Assembly (NCBI RefSeq): GCF_031326225.1
Contig: NZ_CP133720.1
Location: 1,674,001 to 1,738,000 of the forward strand
Length of the DNA: 64,000 bases
DNA from: Undibacterium cyanobacteriorum
Lineage (GTDB): Bacteria; Pseudomonadota; Gammaproteobacteria; Burkholderiales; Burkholderiaceae_D
Direction of reading: 5' to 3'
A program made the position numbers and the translations under genes. Within the stretch, counting starts at the first letter, position 1; each line of letters starts with the position of its first letter. Below the pieces are notes generated by a model. That model searched no databases, was not told where the DNA came from, and worked only from the letters and a program-made list of their open reading frames with translations. Shown piece after piece: positions 26,641 to 36,337 of this stretch.

Positions 26641-28302
26641 TTAGAGTGGATGTGCAGGCGAGGCCTGAATGTCACTTTGCTCTTCGGATTCTTTAGGAAT
26701 ATCAAACGAAGGCACCGCGCCATCGTCAGTCGGTACAATGATATTCAATTCTAGGTCTTCTTTTTGATGTTCTTTGCTGTCGACGGAGACCAAGGAAGGG
26801 AAGGCGATAATCAGCGCGACCATGATGATTTGCGCTAAGACAAACGGAATCGCACCCCAATAGATATCGCTGGTTTTAACTGCCTTCGGAGCGACTGAAC
26901 GTAGGTAAAATAGAGCAAAACCAAAAGGCGGATGCATAAATGAGGTTTGCATATTTACACCCAACAACACACCAAACCAAATCAAATTGATGCCGAGCTT
27001 CTCAGCCACGGGGCCAACTAAGGGCACCAAGATAAAGGCCAATTCAAAGAAGTCGAGGAAGAAAGCTAAGACGAAAAACAAGATGTTGACGGCAATCAGG
27101 AAGCCAACTTGGCCACCCGGTAAAGACGTCAATAAATGTTCCACCCAAATATCGCCATTAACACCACGGAATACGAGCGAGAAGACAGTCGAGCCGATTA
27201 GGATAAACATGACAAAGCTCGATAGACGCGCCGTCGATTCTAAAGCTTGCTTAGTGAGTTTGAAGTCCAGGCGCTTGTTCATCAAAGCCAAGATCAAGGC
27301 GCCGCACGCACCCATACCACCACCTTGAGTCGGTGTTGCCATGCCAATAAAGATGGTGCCGAGTACCAAAAAGATTAGCGCGAGCGGCGGTACCAAAACG
27401 AACACCACTTTTTCTGCCATGCGGGATAACAAACCAATTTTGAGCGTGCGATTGATGAAGGCGAAAATGAAGGCGAAGCCAATCCCCACGGCGACGGAAT
27501 AGACGATTAATTCATCACGCGCAACACTGTCATGCCCTTGTTTGTAGTAGAGCGCAAAAGCATAGGCCGCCGCGCTACTCGCGATGGTGAGTAAAGCGAG
27601 TGAGAGCACGCCGCTATCGCCATTGGGTTCACGCAAATTGCGCGCTTCGAGCGGTAGTGCAGGGACCCACTTCGGTTTTAGTATCGAAACTAAGAAAATG
27701 TAACCTGCGTACATCAGGGTTAGTACCAAGCCGGGCAAGAATGCGGCTTTATACATATCACCGACGGAACGACCAAGTTGGTCGGCCATGATGATCAAAA
27801 CTAAAGATGGCGGAATGATTTGCGCTAAAGTCCCCGAGGCAGCGATCACACCAGCGGCGGTTTTCTTGTCGTAACCATACTTGAGCATGATAGGTAAGGA
27901 GATCAAGCCCATCGAGATCACCGATGCTGCCACCACGCCAGTTGTCGCCGCCAACAGTGCGCCAACGAAGATCACGGCGTAGGCGACACCACCACGCAAA
28001 GGGCCAAATAATTGACCAATGGTATCGAGCAAGTCCTCTGCCATCCCTGATCGCTCAAGGAGTAGCCCCATAAAAGTGAAGAAGGGAATTGCCAGTAGCG
28101 TGTCGTTGGACATGATCATGAGAACCCGGCTTGGCAAAGCTTGCAATAAACCCGGGGGCATGATTCCAAGTTCAATTCCGATTAGCGCGAAGGCCAAGCC
28201 ATTAGCAGCCAAAGCAAAGGCAACAGGAAAACCTGAAAGTAGGAATAGCACCAGCGTAAAAAACATAATCGGCGCAATATTCGCGATGAGAAAATCAATC
28301 AT
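26641..28302 (-). CDS. dctM: TRAP transporter large permease subunit
   Basis: The 553-residue protein has about 13 membrane helices and the DctM pattern (FPVAFALAANGLAFAL, IPFFTFMGLLLERSGMAEDLL, ASGTLAQIIPPSLVLIIMADQ, GVLLGVNMQTSFMHPPFGFAL). It is longer than the usual 425-440 residues because of extra helices in the middle, a known variant among DctP partners for organic acids. It drives sodium-coupled import with DctQ and DctP. The C-terminal 45 residues are acidic and soluble. It follows dctQ by 35 bases. Confidence 0.92.
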   Translation of the reverse strand: MIDFLIANIAPIMFFTLVLFLLSGFPVAFALAANGLAFALIGIELGIMPPGLLQALPSRVLMIMSNDTLLAIPFFTFMGLLLERSGMAEDLLDTIGQLFGPLRGGVAYAVIFVGALLAATTGVVAASVISMGLISLPIMLKYGYDKKTAAGVIAASGTLAQIIPPSLVLIIMADQLGRSVGDMYKAAFLPGLVLTLMYAGYIFLVSILKPKWVPALPLEARNLREPNGDSGVLSLALLTIASSAAAYAFALYYKQGHDSVARDELIVYSVAVGIGFAFIFAFINRTLKIGLLSRMAEKVVFVLVPPLALIFLVLGTIFIGMATPTQGGGMGACGALILALMNKRLDFKLTKQALESTARLSSFVMFILIGSTVFSLVFRGVNGDIWVEHLLTSLPGGQVGFLIAVNILFFVLAFFLDFFELAFILVPLVGPVAEKLGINLIWFGVLLGVNMQTSFMHPPFGFALFYLRSVAPKAVKTSDIYWGAIPFVLAQIIMVALIIAFPSLVSVDSKEHQKEDLELNIIVPTDDGAVPSFDIPKESEEQSDIQASPAHPL

Positions 28303-28337
28303 TGCAGTCTCTTTCGTATTTTTTTCTTATCTTGTTT

Positions 28338-28943
28338 TTATTCTGATTGAATCGCTTTGATCTTATCGAGATTAGCATCACGAATCGCAGCAATCTCTTC
28401 CTCTGGTGTCGCTGAGGCTTTTTCGAATTCGCTTGCGTCAATCAAACCACGCAAGAAAGCGAAGCGTTTGACCAACTCTGAAACGCCTTGTAGGGCCAGC
28501 AGGAAAAAGCCAACCGGTATCATCAACTTGGCGGGCCACACAATCAGACCACCGGCATTGTTGGACATTTCTTGACTGCGGATCGACTCAAGTGCATAGG
28601 GCAGGCTCAAGTAAAGAATCAAGATCGCCATCGGTAACAGAAAGAAGATGAAACCGAAGATATCGATCCAGACTTGTGTGCGTTTGGAAAAACGGTGGGT
28701 GATGACATCGATACGGACATGTTCATTGCGACGCAAAGTGTAGGGCGCACTAAATAAGAACATGGCGGCATACAAATACCATTGCAGCTCGTACCATGCA
28801 TTTGAGCCGGCTTTGAAAAAGTAGCTGGCGAGTGCGCTACCGACGCACACTAACACCGCCACCATCAAGGCCCAGCTAATTTTTTCTGCGATAAACGTGT
28901 TGAGGCGATCAATCAAGCGCGCCAACTTCAATAAAGATGTCAT
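28338..28943 (-). CDS. dctQ: TRAP transporter small permease subunit
   Basis: The start MTSLLKLARLIDRLN gives 201 residues with four membrane helices of the DctQ type (WYELQWYLYAAMFLFSAPYTLRR, then VWIDIFGFIFFLLPM). GAGAGAGGGAGA stands before the ATG; the 16-codon upstream extension is rejected. It forms the membrane complex with DctM. The C-terminus is acidic and cytoplasmic. Confidence 0.9.
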   Translation of the reverse strand: MTSLLKLARLIDRLNTFIAEKISWALMVAVLVCVGSALASYFFKAGSNAWYELQWYLYAAMFLFSAPYTLRRNEHVRIDVITHRFSKRTQVWIDIFGFIFFLLPMAILILYLSLPYALESIRSQEMSNNAGGLIVWPAKLMIPVGFFLLALQGVSELVKRFAFLRGLIDASEFEKASATPEEEIAAIRDANLDKIKAIQSE

Positions 28944-29178
28944 GGGTCTCCCTCTCTCGCCTTTTGGCCACGCAGATAGCAATCTTGGCACAGGCTTTTT
29001 TGGATGATGTGCGGAAGCAGATGCTGTCTAGTGCACAGTATCTGCTTCAATTTCTATGCTTCGAATTCGCTGCTCTAAATTCATCGGCAATATGAAATGC
29101 TCAAGTGCTGAAATGCTCAGCTGTCACTCAAAAAGTCAGCCAGAGTGACGTATTCATATTGCCGAACTTGCAAAAATC

Positions 29179-30576
29179 TTATTTTAGCAATTGTTGACGT
29201 ATGCGTGAAATCGCTGCTTTCACTTGTTTTGGCGCTGTGCCGCCAACGTGGTCACGTGCGGCGACTGAGCCTTCCAAGCTGAGGACTTCAAACACATCGG
29301 CACCAATCAGTGCAGAAAAGCTTTGCAGTTCTTCGAGCGACATTTCACTGAGGTCGCAATTTTTCTCGACACAAGTTCGCACGGCGTGCGCCACGGCTTC
29401 ATGGGCATCACGGAACGGCAAACCTTTCTTCACCAGGTAATCGGCGAGGTCGGTCGCGGTCGCATAGCCTTGCAGGGCAGCGGCGCGCATGGCTTCTGCT
29501 TTGACGCTGATGCCGCCCGCCATGTCGGCGAAAATGCGCAAAGTATCGACTAAGGTATCGACCGTATCGAATAAAGGTTCTTTGTCTTCTTGATTGTCTT
29601 TGTTGTAGGCCAGAGGTTGGCCCTTCATGAGTGTCAGCAAAGCAATCAAGTTACCATTGACGCGTCCAGTCTTGCCACGTGCGAGCTCTGGCACATCGGG
29701 ATTTTTCTTCTGCGGCATGATGGAAGAGCCAGTACAGAAGCGATCGGCGATGTCGATGAAGCCAACGCGTGGGCTCATCCAAATGATGAGTTCTTCCGAC
29801 ATACGGGAGATGTGTGTCATCACTAAAGACGCAGCGGCGCAGAATTCAATCGCAAAGTCACGATCCGATACGGCGTCGAGGGAATTGTGGCAGACATCAT
29901 CAAAGCCTAAAGTGGCAGCGACGCGATGGCGATCAATCGGGAATGTTGTACCGGCTAAAGCCGCAGCGCCGAGTGGCAAACGGTTCACGCGTTTGCGGCA
30001 GTCTTGCATGCGTTCTGCATCGCGACCAAACATTTCGATGTAGGCCAACAGGTGATGGCCAAAGGTGATCGGTTGGGCTACTTGCATATGCGTGAAGCCA
30101 GGCAGGATCGTATCGCTGTGCTTCTCTGCGAGATCCAATAGGGCGAGGCGGAATTGTCCGAGTAAGCCGATGATCTGATCAATCGCGTCACGCATGTAGA
30201 GGCGGATATCGGTGGCAACTTGGTCGTTACGGGAACGGCCTGTGTGCAAGCGTTTGCCTGCATCGCCCACCAATTCAGTGAGGCGTTTTTCAATATTCAG
30301 ATGAACGTCTTCTAAGTCCAGCAACCATTCAAATTGACCACTTTCAATTTCACTGCTGATTTGTGCCATGCCACGTTGAATGTCGGCATAGTCTTGCGCG
30401 CTGATGATCTGCTGTGCTTGCAGCATTTCCGCGTGGGCTAAAGAACCGCGAATATCAACAGCGGCCATGCGCTTATCAAAAAACACGGAGGCTGTATAGC
30501 GTTTGACCAAATCGGAGACAGGTTCGGAGAAGCGTGCTGACCAAGCCTCGCTTTTTTTAGAGAATTGTGATGTCAT
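29179..30576 (-). CDS. argH: argininosuccinate lyase
   Basis: The 465-residue protein starts MTSQFSKKSEAWSARFSEPV and has LEDVHLNIEKRLTE, the HTGRSRNDQVATD motif, GFTHMQVAQPITFGHHLLAY and the fumarase-superfamily signature GSSIMPQKKNPD. It cleaves argininosuccinate to arginine and fumarate, the last step of arginine synthesis. The 44 upstream codons have no family match and are rejected. It is divergent from algZ, an arrangement common in proteobacteria. Confidence 0.95.
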   Translation of the reverse strand: MTSQFSKKSEAWSARFSEPVSDLVKRYTASVFFDKRMAAVDIRGSLAHAEMLQAQQIISAQDYADIQRGMAQISSEIESGQFEWLLDLEDVHLNIEKRLTELVGDAGKRLHTGRSRNDQVATDIRLYMRDAIDQIIGLLGQFRLALLDLAEKHSDTILPGFTHMQVAQPITFGHHLLAYIEMFGRDAERMQDCRKRVNRLPLGAAALAGTTFPIDRHRVAATLGFDDVCHNSLDAVSDRDFAIEFCAAASLVMTHISRMSEELIIWMSPRVGFIDIADRFCTGSSIMPQKKNPDVPELARGKTGRVNGNLIALLTLMKGQPLAYNKDNQEDKEPLFDTVDTLVDTLRIFADMAGGISVKAEAMRAAALQGYATATDLADYLVKKGLPFRDAHEAVAHAVRTCVEKNCDLSEMSLEELQSFSALIGADVFEVLSLEGSVAARDHVGGTAPKQVKAAISRIRQQLLK

Positions 30577-30929
30577 AGTAGCTGTATTGGATGTAGAACG
30601 ACGGTGCGGCTTCCTCATCGCAAATCCAGAATGGCAGGGACTCTTGTGGAGGCTCGTTGGAGGGTGGCGTAGCTGCTGGCTCTTTGTCCGGTTTTCCCTC
30701 GTCTGCAAGCGGTTCGCAAGATGAAAAGCAGTCGATTATACCGCGACTAGGCGGTTTTTTTGATGTGAATGGCTTGATCGCTGTGTGTGCTGCCTTATGC
30801 ACGTCCAAGCTTGAGTAGAATTTCGCGGCCAATCTCGTCTACAGAACGCTGGCGCGTGACGCTTTCATCGAGCATCGTAAGCCGTGAACCCTGATTAAAG
30901 AATTAAATTACAAATGAGCTCAAAACAGT
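30577..30929. other. 353-base intergenic region between argH and algZ
   Basis: This gap separates two divergent genes and must carry both promoters. One 91-codon minus-strand frame covers part of it, but it is Pro/Glu-rich, overlaps the argH start and resembles no family. No hairpin terminator or RNA was recognised. Confidence 0.6.
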
Positions 30930-31976
30930 ATGCCTAGAGATTTGTTGGATTCGACTGAGAAAACCCGGCAAGAAGTCTTGATTCCCGACTGCTGTAATAG
31001 CGGCATTGTGATTCGGGTTCTTATTTTGGTAAATCTCGTGGTGCTGCTGAGCCTGTTAGCTCGCGGTCAGGGCTGGGCTTTGAACTTTCAAGAGTTTATT
31101 GAAACCTCGATGCTGGTCGAGTTAATTACTCTTTTGTCATTGTTTGGACTCTGCATTTTTCGCCGCTTGGTGGAGCGGCATCCCACAGTCGCATGGATGC
31201 AGCGCATTGTGTGTGGCACAGTTCCCGGTATCGTTTGCTTCGTGGTGCTGCAATTGTTAGGGCAAATTGAATGGTTTCCCTTTAGCTTCCCGCGTCTACA
31301 TTACGGTTTCGCCACCGTGCTGTGTTTCTTATTGGGAATCGGATTACAGCATTATTTCGAGCTACGTATGCGAGCGTTTTCACCAGCTTTGGGGGAGGCT
31401 CGTCTGCAGGCCTTGCAAGCACGGATTCGACCACATTTCCTCTTTAACAGTTTGAACGCCGTGCTTTCTTTGATTCGCAGTGAACCGAAACGGGCCGAGA
31501 CGGCGCTAGAGGATTTGGCGGATCTGTTTCGGGTGTTAATGCGTGATACCCGAGATTTGCGGACACTGAGCGATGAAATTACCTTATGTAAGCAATATTT
31601 AGCGATTGAAGAATTGCGTCTCGGAGACCGGCTGCAAGTTCAATGGGACATCGTCGATTTGAGTCCAGAGCAACTAGAAAATACCAAAATGCCATCCTTG
31701 CTTTTGCAACCTCTGCTCGAAAATGCAGTGCATTACGGGGTGGAACCTTCACCAAATCCAACGCCAATCTCGATAAAAATCGCAAAAACGCTTGATAAGA
31801 TTGAAATTCGAGTCGTCAATCATTATCATCGACATGCAAGCTTGCCTTCCGGAAATCAAATGGCATTAGACAATATTCGCCAACGTCTACAACTTCTGTA
31901 CGACATTGAAGCGGAGTTGATTGCTGAGGTCAAAGGCGAGCAGTTCGAAGTCGAGTTAGTCTTTCCTGATAAATAA
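30930..31976 (+). CDS. algZ: LytS/AlgZ-type membrane sensor histidine kinase
   Basis: The 348-residue protein has four membrane helices (about residues 25-145) and the His_kinase domain, with His169 in ARIRPHFLFNSLNAVLSLI. A degenerate ATP-binding half includes PSLLLQPLLENAVHYGVEP and NQMALDNIRQRLQLLY. AlgZ/FimS acts on AlgR, which controls surface traits such as alginate, pili and biofilm in pseudomonads; targets here are unknown. Its stop overlaps the start of the regulator gene by one base (TAATG). Confidence 0.9.
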   Translation: MPRDLLDSTEKTRQEVLIPDCCNSGIVIRVLILVNLVVLLSLLARGQGWALNFQEFIETSMLVELITLLSLFGLCIFRRLVERHPTVAWMQRIVCGTVPGIVCFVVLQLLGQIEWFPFSFPRLHYGFATVLCFLLGIGLQHYFELRMRAFSPALGEARLQALQARIRPHFLFNSLNAVLSLIRSEPKRAETALEDLADLFRVLMRDTRDLRTLSDEITLCKQYLAIEELRLGDRLQVQWDIVDLSPEQLENTKMPSLLLQPLLENAVHYGVEPSPNPTPISIKIAKTLDKIEIRVVNHYHRHASLPSGNQMALDNIRQRLQLLYDIEAELIAEVKGEQFEVELVFPDK

Positions 31977-32794
31977 TGAATAAACCGCGCATATTGATCG
32001 TTGATGATGAAGCTCCAGCCCGGACTCGTCTGAAAAACTTAATCGATGATATTCAGGAAACCTGCCCCTGCGAGTTGATCGGCGAGGCTGCAGATGGACA
32101 GACCGCGCTTGATTTATTGACCGAGCATAAGCCAGAAATTTTATTACTCGACGTGCAGATGCCGGGTATGACGGGCATCGAGCTGGCGCAGCATATCGCC
32201 GGCTCCAGCGTGATCGAGACGCCTGCGATTATATTTGTCACTGCTTATGACGAGTATGCACTTCAAGCATTTGAAGTGCATGCGATGGATTATCTGCTCA
32301 AGCCGGTGCGGGCTCAACGTCTTGCCGAGGCCATCCAACGCATACAGCAGTTCAAGGCACAACCGATAGGCGCTGCAAATCTGAAGTCGCCGAGCGAACG
32401 CTTGATTGAGACCGTACAAGCGGTTCCCAAAGTCAGACAGAATTTTTCAGTATTGGAAAAGAATCGCGTCCTGTTGATACCGGTTCATGAAGTTCTGTTT
32501 TTGAAGGCCGAGCAAAAGTACGTGACGATACAAACGCGTACTCGCGCCTATTTGACAGAAGAAAGCCTCGTGTCCATCGAGGCGGAGATGAGCAGTGTTT
32601 TTGTGCGGGTGCATCGGAATGCCCTGGTGGCTCGTAATGCGATAGTCGGTGTTGAACGTGCGGTACACAGCGTCGACGCCGAGGGCGAACATGAACGTGC
32701 CACCGAATCATGGCAAGTGATTGTGCGAGATTCGAATGAGCGTTTGCCCATTTCGCGACGCCAATGGGCGACCGTGAAAACCTTGGTGCGTTAA
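31976..32794 (+). CDS. algR: LytTR-type response regulator AlgR
   Basis: The 272-residue protein has a receiver domain (acidic pocket ILIVDDEAPA, phospho-acceptor Asp59 in ILLLDVQMPGMTG, TAYDEYALQAFEVHAMDYLLKP) and a C-terminal LytTR DNA-binding domain. That domain includes VHEVLFLKAEQKYVTIQT, RVHRNALVARNAIVGVE and LPISRRQWATVK. It is translationally coupled to algZ, its evident partner. Unlike in many relatives, hemC does not follow; a PAS histidine kinase gene does. Confidence 0.92.
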   Translation: MNKPRILIVDDEAPARTRLKNLIDDIQETCPCELIGEAADGQTALDLLTEHKPEILLLDVQMPGMTGIELAQHIAGSSVIETPAIIFVTAYDEYALQAFEVHAMDYLLKPVRAQRLAEAIQRIQQFKAQPIGAANLKSPSERLIETVQAVPKVRQNFSVLEKNRVLLIPVHEVLFLKAEQKYVTIQTRTRAYLTEESLVSIEAEMSSVFVRVHRNALVARNAIVGVERAVHSVDAEGEHERATESWQVIVRDSNERLPISRRQWATVKTLVR

Positions 32795-32925
32795 GCTTTG
32801 AACGCGAGAAATCGCCAAGTAATTCATAAGCGATTCAGAAGTAAATCAAAGTAAGTGATGTAGTCGGGGAACCGTACAAGTGAAGTACGGTCTGAGATGC
32901 AACGTGATTGAGTTCTAGGTGAGAA

Positions 32926-34782
32926 ATGTCTGACCGAGTGAGCGATTCTGATGACCTCAGCATACAAGAAAGTCCAGACCGGATACGCATCACTGCGCTC
33001 GGCGTCAATCTTCTTTACAGCATTGCCTTAACTGCTTTCTTTGCCTGTGGCTTGGCCTTGGCACTGAATTTCTTTCTCAACCGCGGCCCCGGTAGTCACG
33101 GTGCCTTGGCTGGTATGGCGACTTCAGCCATCCTGCTGATCTGTTTAAAACGTCACGCCTACCGAGCGGCAATCGCGATTATTTTGTGGGGCTTCAGTCT
33201 GATCCCTATCGTATTTGGCTTGCCGACTTTTGGTTTTAGCGCCCCCGGCTTGTTGTTTGTGCCGCTTGCCATCATGGCAGCCAGTTGGGCTCTTTCAGTG
33301 CGACACGCGATCGCCATGGCGGCTGCAGTTTTAGTTGCCTGTTCAATTTACTCTGTCCTCATTTCGAATGGCACGGTGGTGCCCAGTGAGCCAGTGATGT
33401 ATGTCCGCCTGATCATGTTGGTCGGATGCGTGATAATCGCTTTATTGCTTGGCCTTGTTGGTGTACGTGCTTTGAGATCAGAGTTCGAACAAGTGCGCGA
33501 GTTGGCTGCCAGTTTGCGGCGTCAGACAGAAGATCTGCAACGTTCGCAAGCGTCGTTTTCCAGTCTCTTTGTATCAAATCCTTTGCCAGCGATTTCTGGC
33601 GATAAAGAAGGACGCATCACGGATGTGAATCCTGCATTTCTAGATGCTTTGGGCTATCAAAAAGAAGCCTTGATTGGACGGCCTGTGGCCGATCTGGGCT
33701 TGTTCGTCTACGAAGAAGAGCGCAGGCTGGTGGCAAAGTTCACCATGCGCAGCGGGGTTGTGGGCTATCCGGTGACGCTTGCACTATATAAGGGCGAGAA
33801 GCGTCATTTCTTGATCAGTACTGCGGCTTTCGAACTCGCCGAAGGTTGGCGCTTTGTGGCTTTATTCTTGGATCAAACCGATCGTTTGTCGGCTGAGAAG
33901 GCACAACATATTCTGACGGTTGAATTAGAGCAGCGCGTTGCCAAGCGCACCGCAGAACTCAGTGAGGCACTGCAAAACCTCAAGCAAACGCAAACCGATT
34001 TGGTGCAAGCAGAGAAGCTCGCCTCGCTGGGCTCCTTGGTGGCCGGTATCGCGCATGAATTGAATACGCCGGTCGGTAATGCCCTGATGATTTCCTCGAC
34101 TTTACTCGATCAAGAACGGCAGTTTGAGGCAAGTTTGGTGGCGGGTTTGTCGCGTAAGGCCTTGAATCAATTCTTGTTCAACATCCGTGATTCTGGCGAT
34201 ATTCTTGACCGCAATTTGCGTCGCACTGCCGACCTCATCAATAGCTTTAAACAGATAGCGGTCGATCAAACCAGTGAGCAAAGACGCGCATTCGATTTGC
34301 ATGAAATTGCGCACGAAGTGTTTGTGACCTTGAGCCCAACTTTGCGCAAAACCAAACACGTCTTGCGCAATGAAATTCCGGAAGGGATTGTTCTGAATAG
34401 TTTTCCAGGACCCTTAGAGCAAGTCTTGATGAACATGGTCAACAACTCGCTGCGCCATGCATTCGCCGAGGAGGATTTTGGCGTGATGCGTATGCGTGCC
34501 GAATTGTTTGGCAATAAAGAAGTACGTATCTACTTTGGGGATAACGGCAAAGGGATCGCGAAAGAACATTTGCCGCGAATTTTTGATCCCTTCTTTACCA
34601 CCAAACTAGGGCAGGGCGGCTCGGGCTTGGGACTCAGTATTGCCTACAATATCGTGACGGGCATGTTGGGCGGTCGCCTCGACGTACACAGTGAACTCGA
34701 TCATGGTACTGAGTTCATGATCGAGATTCCTCTGACTGCGCCAGGCGACGCTGCCCCAGGTCAAGAGCAAAAAGAGTCTTAA
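32926..34782 (+). CDS. membrane PAS-domain sensor histidine kinase
   Basis: The 618-residue protein has six or so membrane helices in residues 25-185, then a PAS domain (about 205-320, DVNPAFLDALGYQKEALIG). A coiled coil and a HisKA-like box follow, with His377 in LVAGIAHELNTPVGN, then a HATPase domain with NMVNNSLRHAF, DNGKGIAKEHLPRIFDPFFTT and GLGLSIAYNIVTGMLGG. It resembles orphan kinases with 7TM-like or MASE-like sensor regions. No response regulator of its own is adjacent except algR, 131 bases upstream, so cross-talk is possible but unproven. Confidence 0.9.
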   Translation: MSDRVSDSDDLSIQESPDRIRITALGVNLLYSIALTAFFACGLALALNFFLNRGPGSHGALAGMATSAILLICLKRHAYRAAIAIILWGFSLIPIVFGLPTFGFSAPGLLFVPLAIMAASWALSVRHAIAMAAAVLVACSIYSVLISNGTVVPSEPVMYVRLIMLVGCVIIALLLGLVGVRALRSEFEQVRELAASLRRQTEDLQRSQASFSSLFVSNPLPAISGDKEGRITDVNPAFLDALGYQKEALIGRPVADLGLFVYEEERRLVAKFTMRSGVVGYPVTLALYKGEKRHFLISTAAFELAEGWRFVALFLDQTDRLSAEKAQHILTVELEQRVAKRTAELSEALQNLKQTQTDLVQAEKLASLGSLVAGIAHELNTPVGNALMISSTLLDQERQFEASLVAGLSRKALNQFLFNIRDSGDILDRNLRRTADLINSFKQIAVDQTSEQRRAFDLHEIAHEVFVTLSPTLRKTKHVLRNEIPEGIVLNSFPGPLEQVLMNMVNNSLRHAFAEEDFGVMRMRAELFGNKEVRIYFGDNGKGIAKEHLPRIFDPFFTTKLGQGGSGLGLSIAYNIVTGMLGGRLDVHSELDHGTEFMIEIPLTAPGDAAPGQEQKES

Positions 34783-34789
34783 GATAGTC

Positions 34790-36172
34790 TTAGCACGCAG
34801 CGTGGTTGACCGTCACCACGTGGATCGCCAAACCGCCGAGTGAAGTTTCTTTGTACTTGGCTTGCATATCGTAACCCGTGACACGCATGGTTTCGATCAC
34901 TTGATCGAGGCTCACGTGATGGGTGCCGTCGCTCTTCAAGGCCAGTGAAGCAGCGGTAATGGCTTTTACCGCGCCCATGCCATTGCGTTCGATACAGGGG
35001 ATTTGCACGAGGCCGCCAATCGGGTCACAAGTCATGCCGAGATGATGTTCGATACCAATTTCCGCAGCGGATTCAATCTGCTCATTGCTGCCACCTAAAG
35101 CTGCCGTTAAGCCAGCGGCTGCCATCGCACAAGCCACGCCGACTTCGCCTTGGCAACCAATCTCAGCACCGGAAATCGAGGCATTTTTCTTGCACAACAT
35201 ACCCACTGCCGCAGCGACTAGCAGAAAATCGCGGATGCCTTTGACCGGATCGCTAGGATGGCAATCTTGCGAATAGTATTTGATGATGGCTGGGATAATG
35301 CCCGCAGCACCATTGGTTGGCGCTGTTACGACGCGACCACCGGCCGCATTTTCTTCATTGACGGCCATCGCATACAAACTGACTTTATGCATGCCATCAT
35401 GCGGCAAACTATTGTGGGTTTCATTGGCCGATAACCAGAGTTTTGCTGCACGACGTTGCACGTGCAAACCGCCGGGCAGTTCGCCCGTGATTTTGAGTCC
35501 ACGTTCGATGCAGGAATTCATGACTGACCAAATCTTATCGAGGCCCGCGTCGAGCTCGGCCTCGGTGCAGTGGCACAGTTCATTGGCACGTAACATCTGC
35601 GCTAAGCTCAAACCGCTGCGTTTGCCGTGCTCCAAGAGTTCCGCCATGGTGGCAAACGGGTAGGGCAGGGCAACCGCTGGTGTGCTCACTACATTGCTGT
35701 TCTGGGCTAATTCGGCTTCGCTGTAAATGAAGCCGCCACCGGTGGAATAGAAGGTATCGCTGTAAGTGCTACCGTCTTTGCGGGTTAAGCTGAGCCGCAG
35801 GCCATTTGGGTGACCAGGTAGCACTTCCTGTTTGTGCCACAACACGTCATTGAGGGCGTCGAAGGGCACCGGCACGCGGCCCAGCAAAGACATCACTCCG
35901 CTGCGATTGAGTTCTTCGAGTTTGGGTTCGACTGTATCGGGAATCACGTCTTGCGGTGTTTCACCCATCAAGCCGAGTAGGACTGCTTTATCGGTAGCAT
36001 GGCCCAAACCAGTCAATGCCAAGGAGCCATACAGTGCCACTTGTACAGATTGGGCTTGCTCGAGATCGGGGCATTCGAGCAAGAAGCGACGGGCCGCGAT
36101 CATGGGCCCTACGGTGTGCGAGCTAGAGGGGCCGACACCAATCTTAAACAAGTCAAAAACGCGCATGTCCAT
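34790..36172 (-). CDS. sdaA: L-serine ammonia-lyase, iron-sulfur type
   Basis: The 460-residue single-chain enzyme begins with VFDLFKIGVGPSSSHTVGPM (beta domain). The alpha domain carries cysteines for a 4Fe-4S cluster (LCKKNASISGAEIGCQGEVG, GMTCDPIGGLVQIPC). It turns L-serine into pyruvate and ammonia. With the threonine/glycine genes next to it, it makes a cluster for catabolism of serine, threonine and glycine. It converges on the PAS kinase gene with only 7 bases between stops. Confidence 0.95.
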   Translation of the reverse strand: MDMRVFDLFKIGVGPSSSHTVGPMIAARRFLLECPDLEQAQSVQVALYGSLALTGLGHATDKAVLLGLMGETPQDVIPDTVEPKLEELNRSGVMSLLGRVPVPFDALNDVLWHKQEVLPGHPNGLRLSLTRKDGSTYSDTFYSTGGGFIYSEAELAQNSNVVSTPAVALPYPFATMAELLEHGKRSGLSLAQMLRANELCHCTEAELDAGLDKIWSVMNSCIERGLKITGELPGGLHVQRRAAKLWLSANETHNSLPHDGMHKVSLYAMAVNEENAAGGRVVTAPTNGAAGIIPAIIKYYSQDCHPSDPVKGIRDFLLVAAAVGMLCKKNASISGAEIGCQGEVGVACAMAAAGLTAALGGSNEQIESAAEIGIEHHLGMTCDPIGGLVQIPCIERNGMGAVKAITAASLALKSDGTHHVSLDQVIETMRVTGYDMQAKYKETSLGGLAIHVVTVNHAAC

Positions 36173-36337
36173 CGTGTGTTCCTTTTTCTTGATGCCCGCT
36201 AAAGACGCTGGTTGATCAGATGTTGAACTGATCAGCCAGTCGCTGCGGGATAGTATTTTTTATTGTGCCGATCTCAAGAACTCGGGTAGACATGCGCTGT
36301 TTAGTTCGCAGTTCAGTTGACTGTTATGCTTACTGAA

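Noticed and set aside
30557..30832. 91-codon minus-strand frame between argH and algZ
   Set aside because: It overlaps the argH start, is Pro/Glu-rich with no family features, and has no clear ribosome site.
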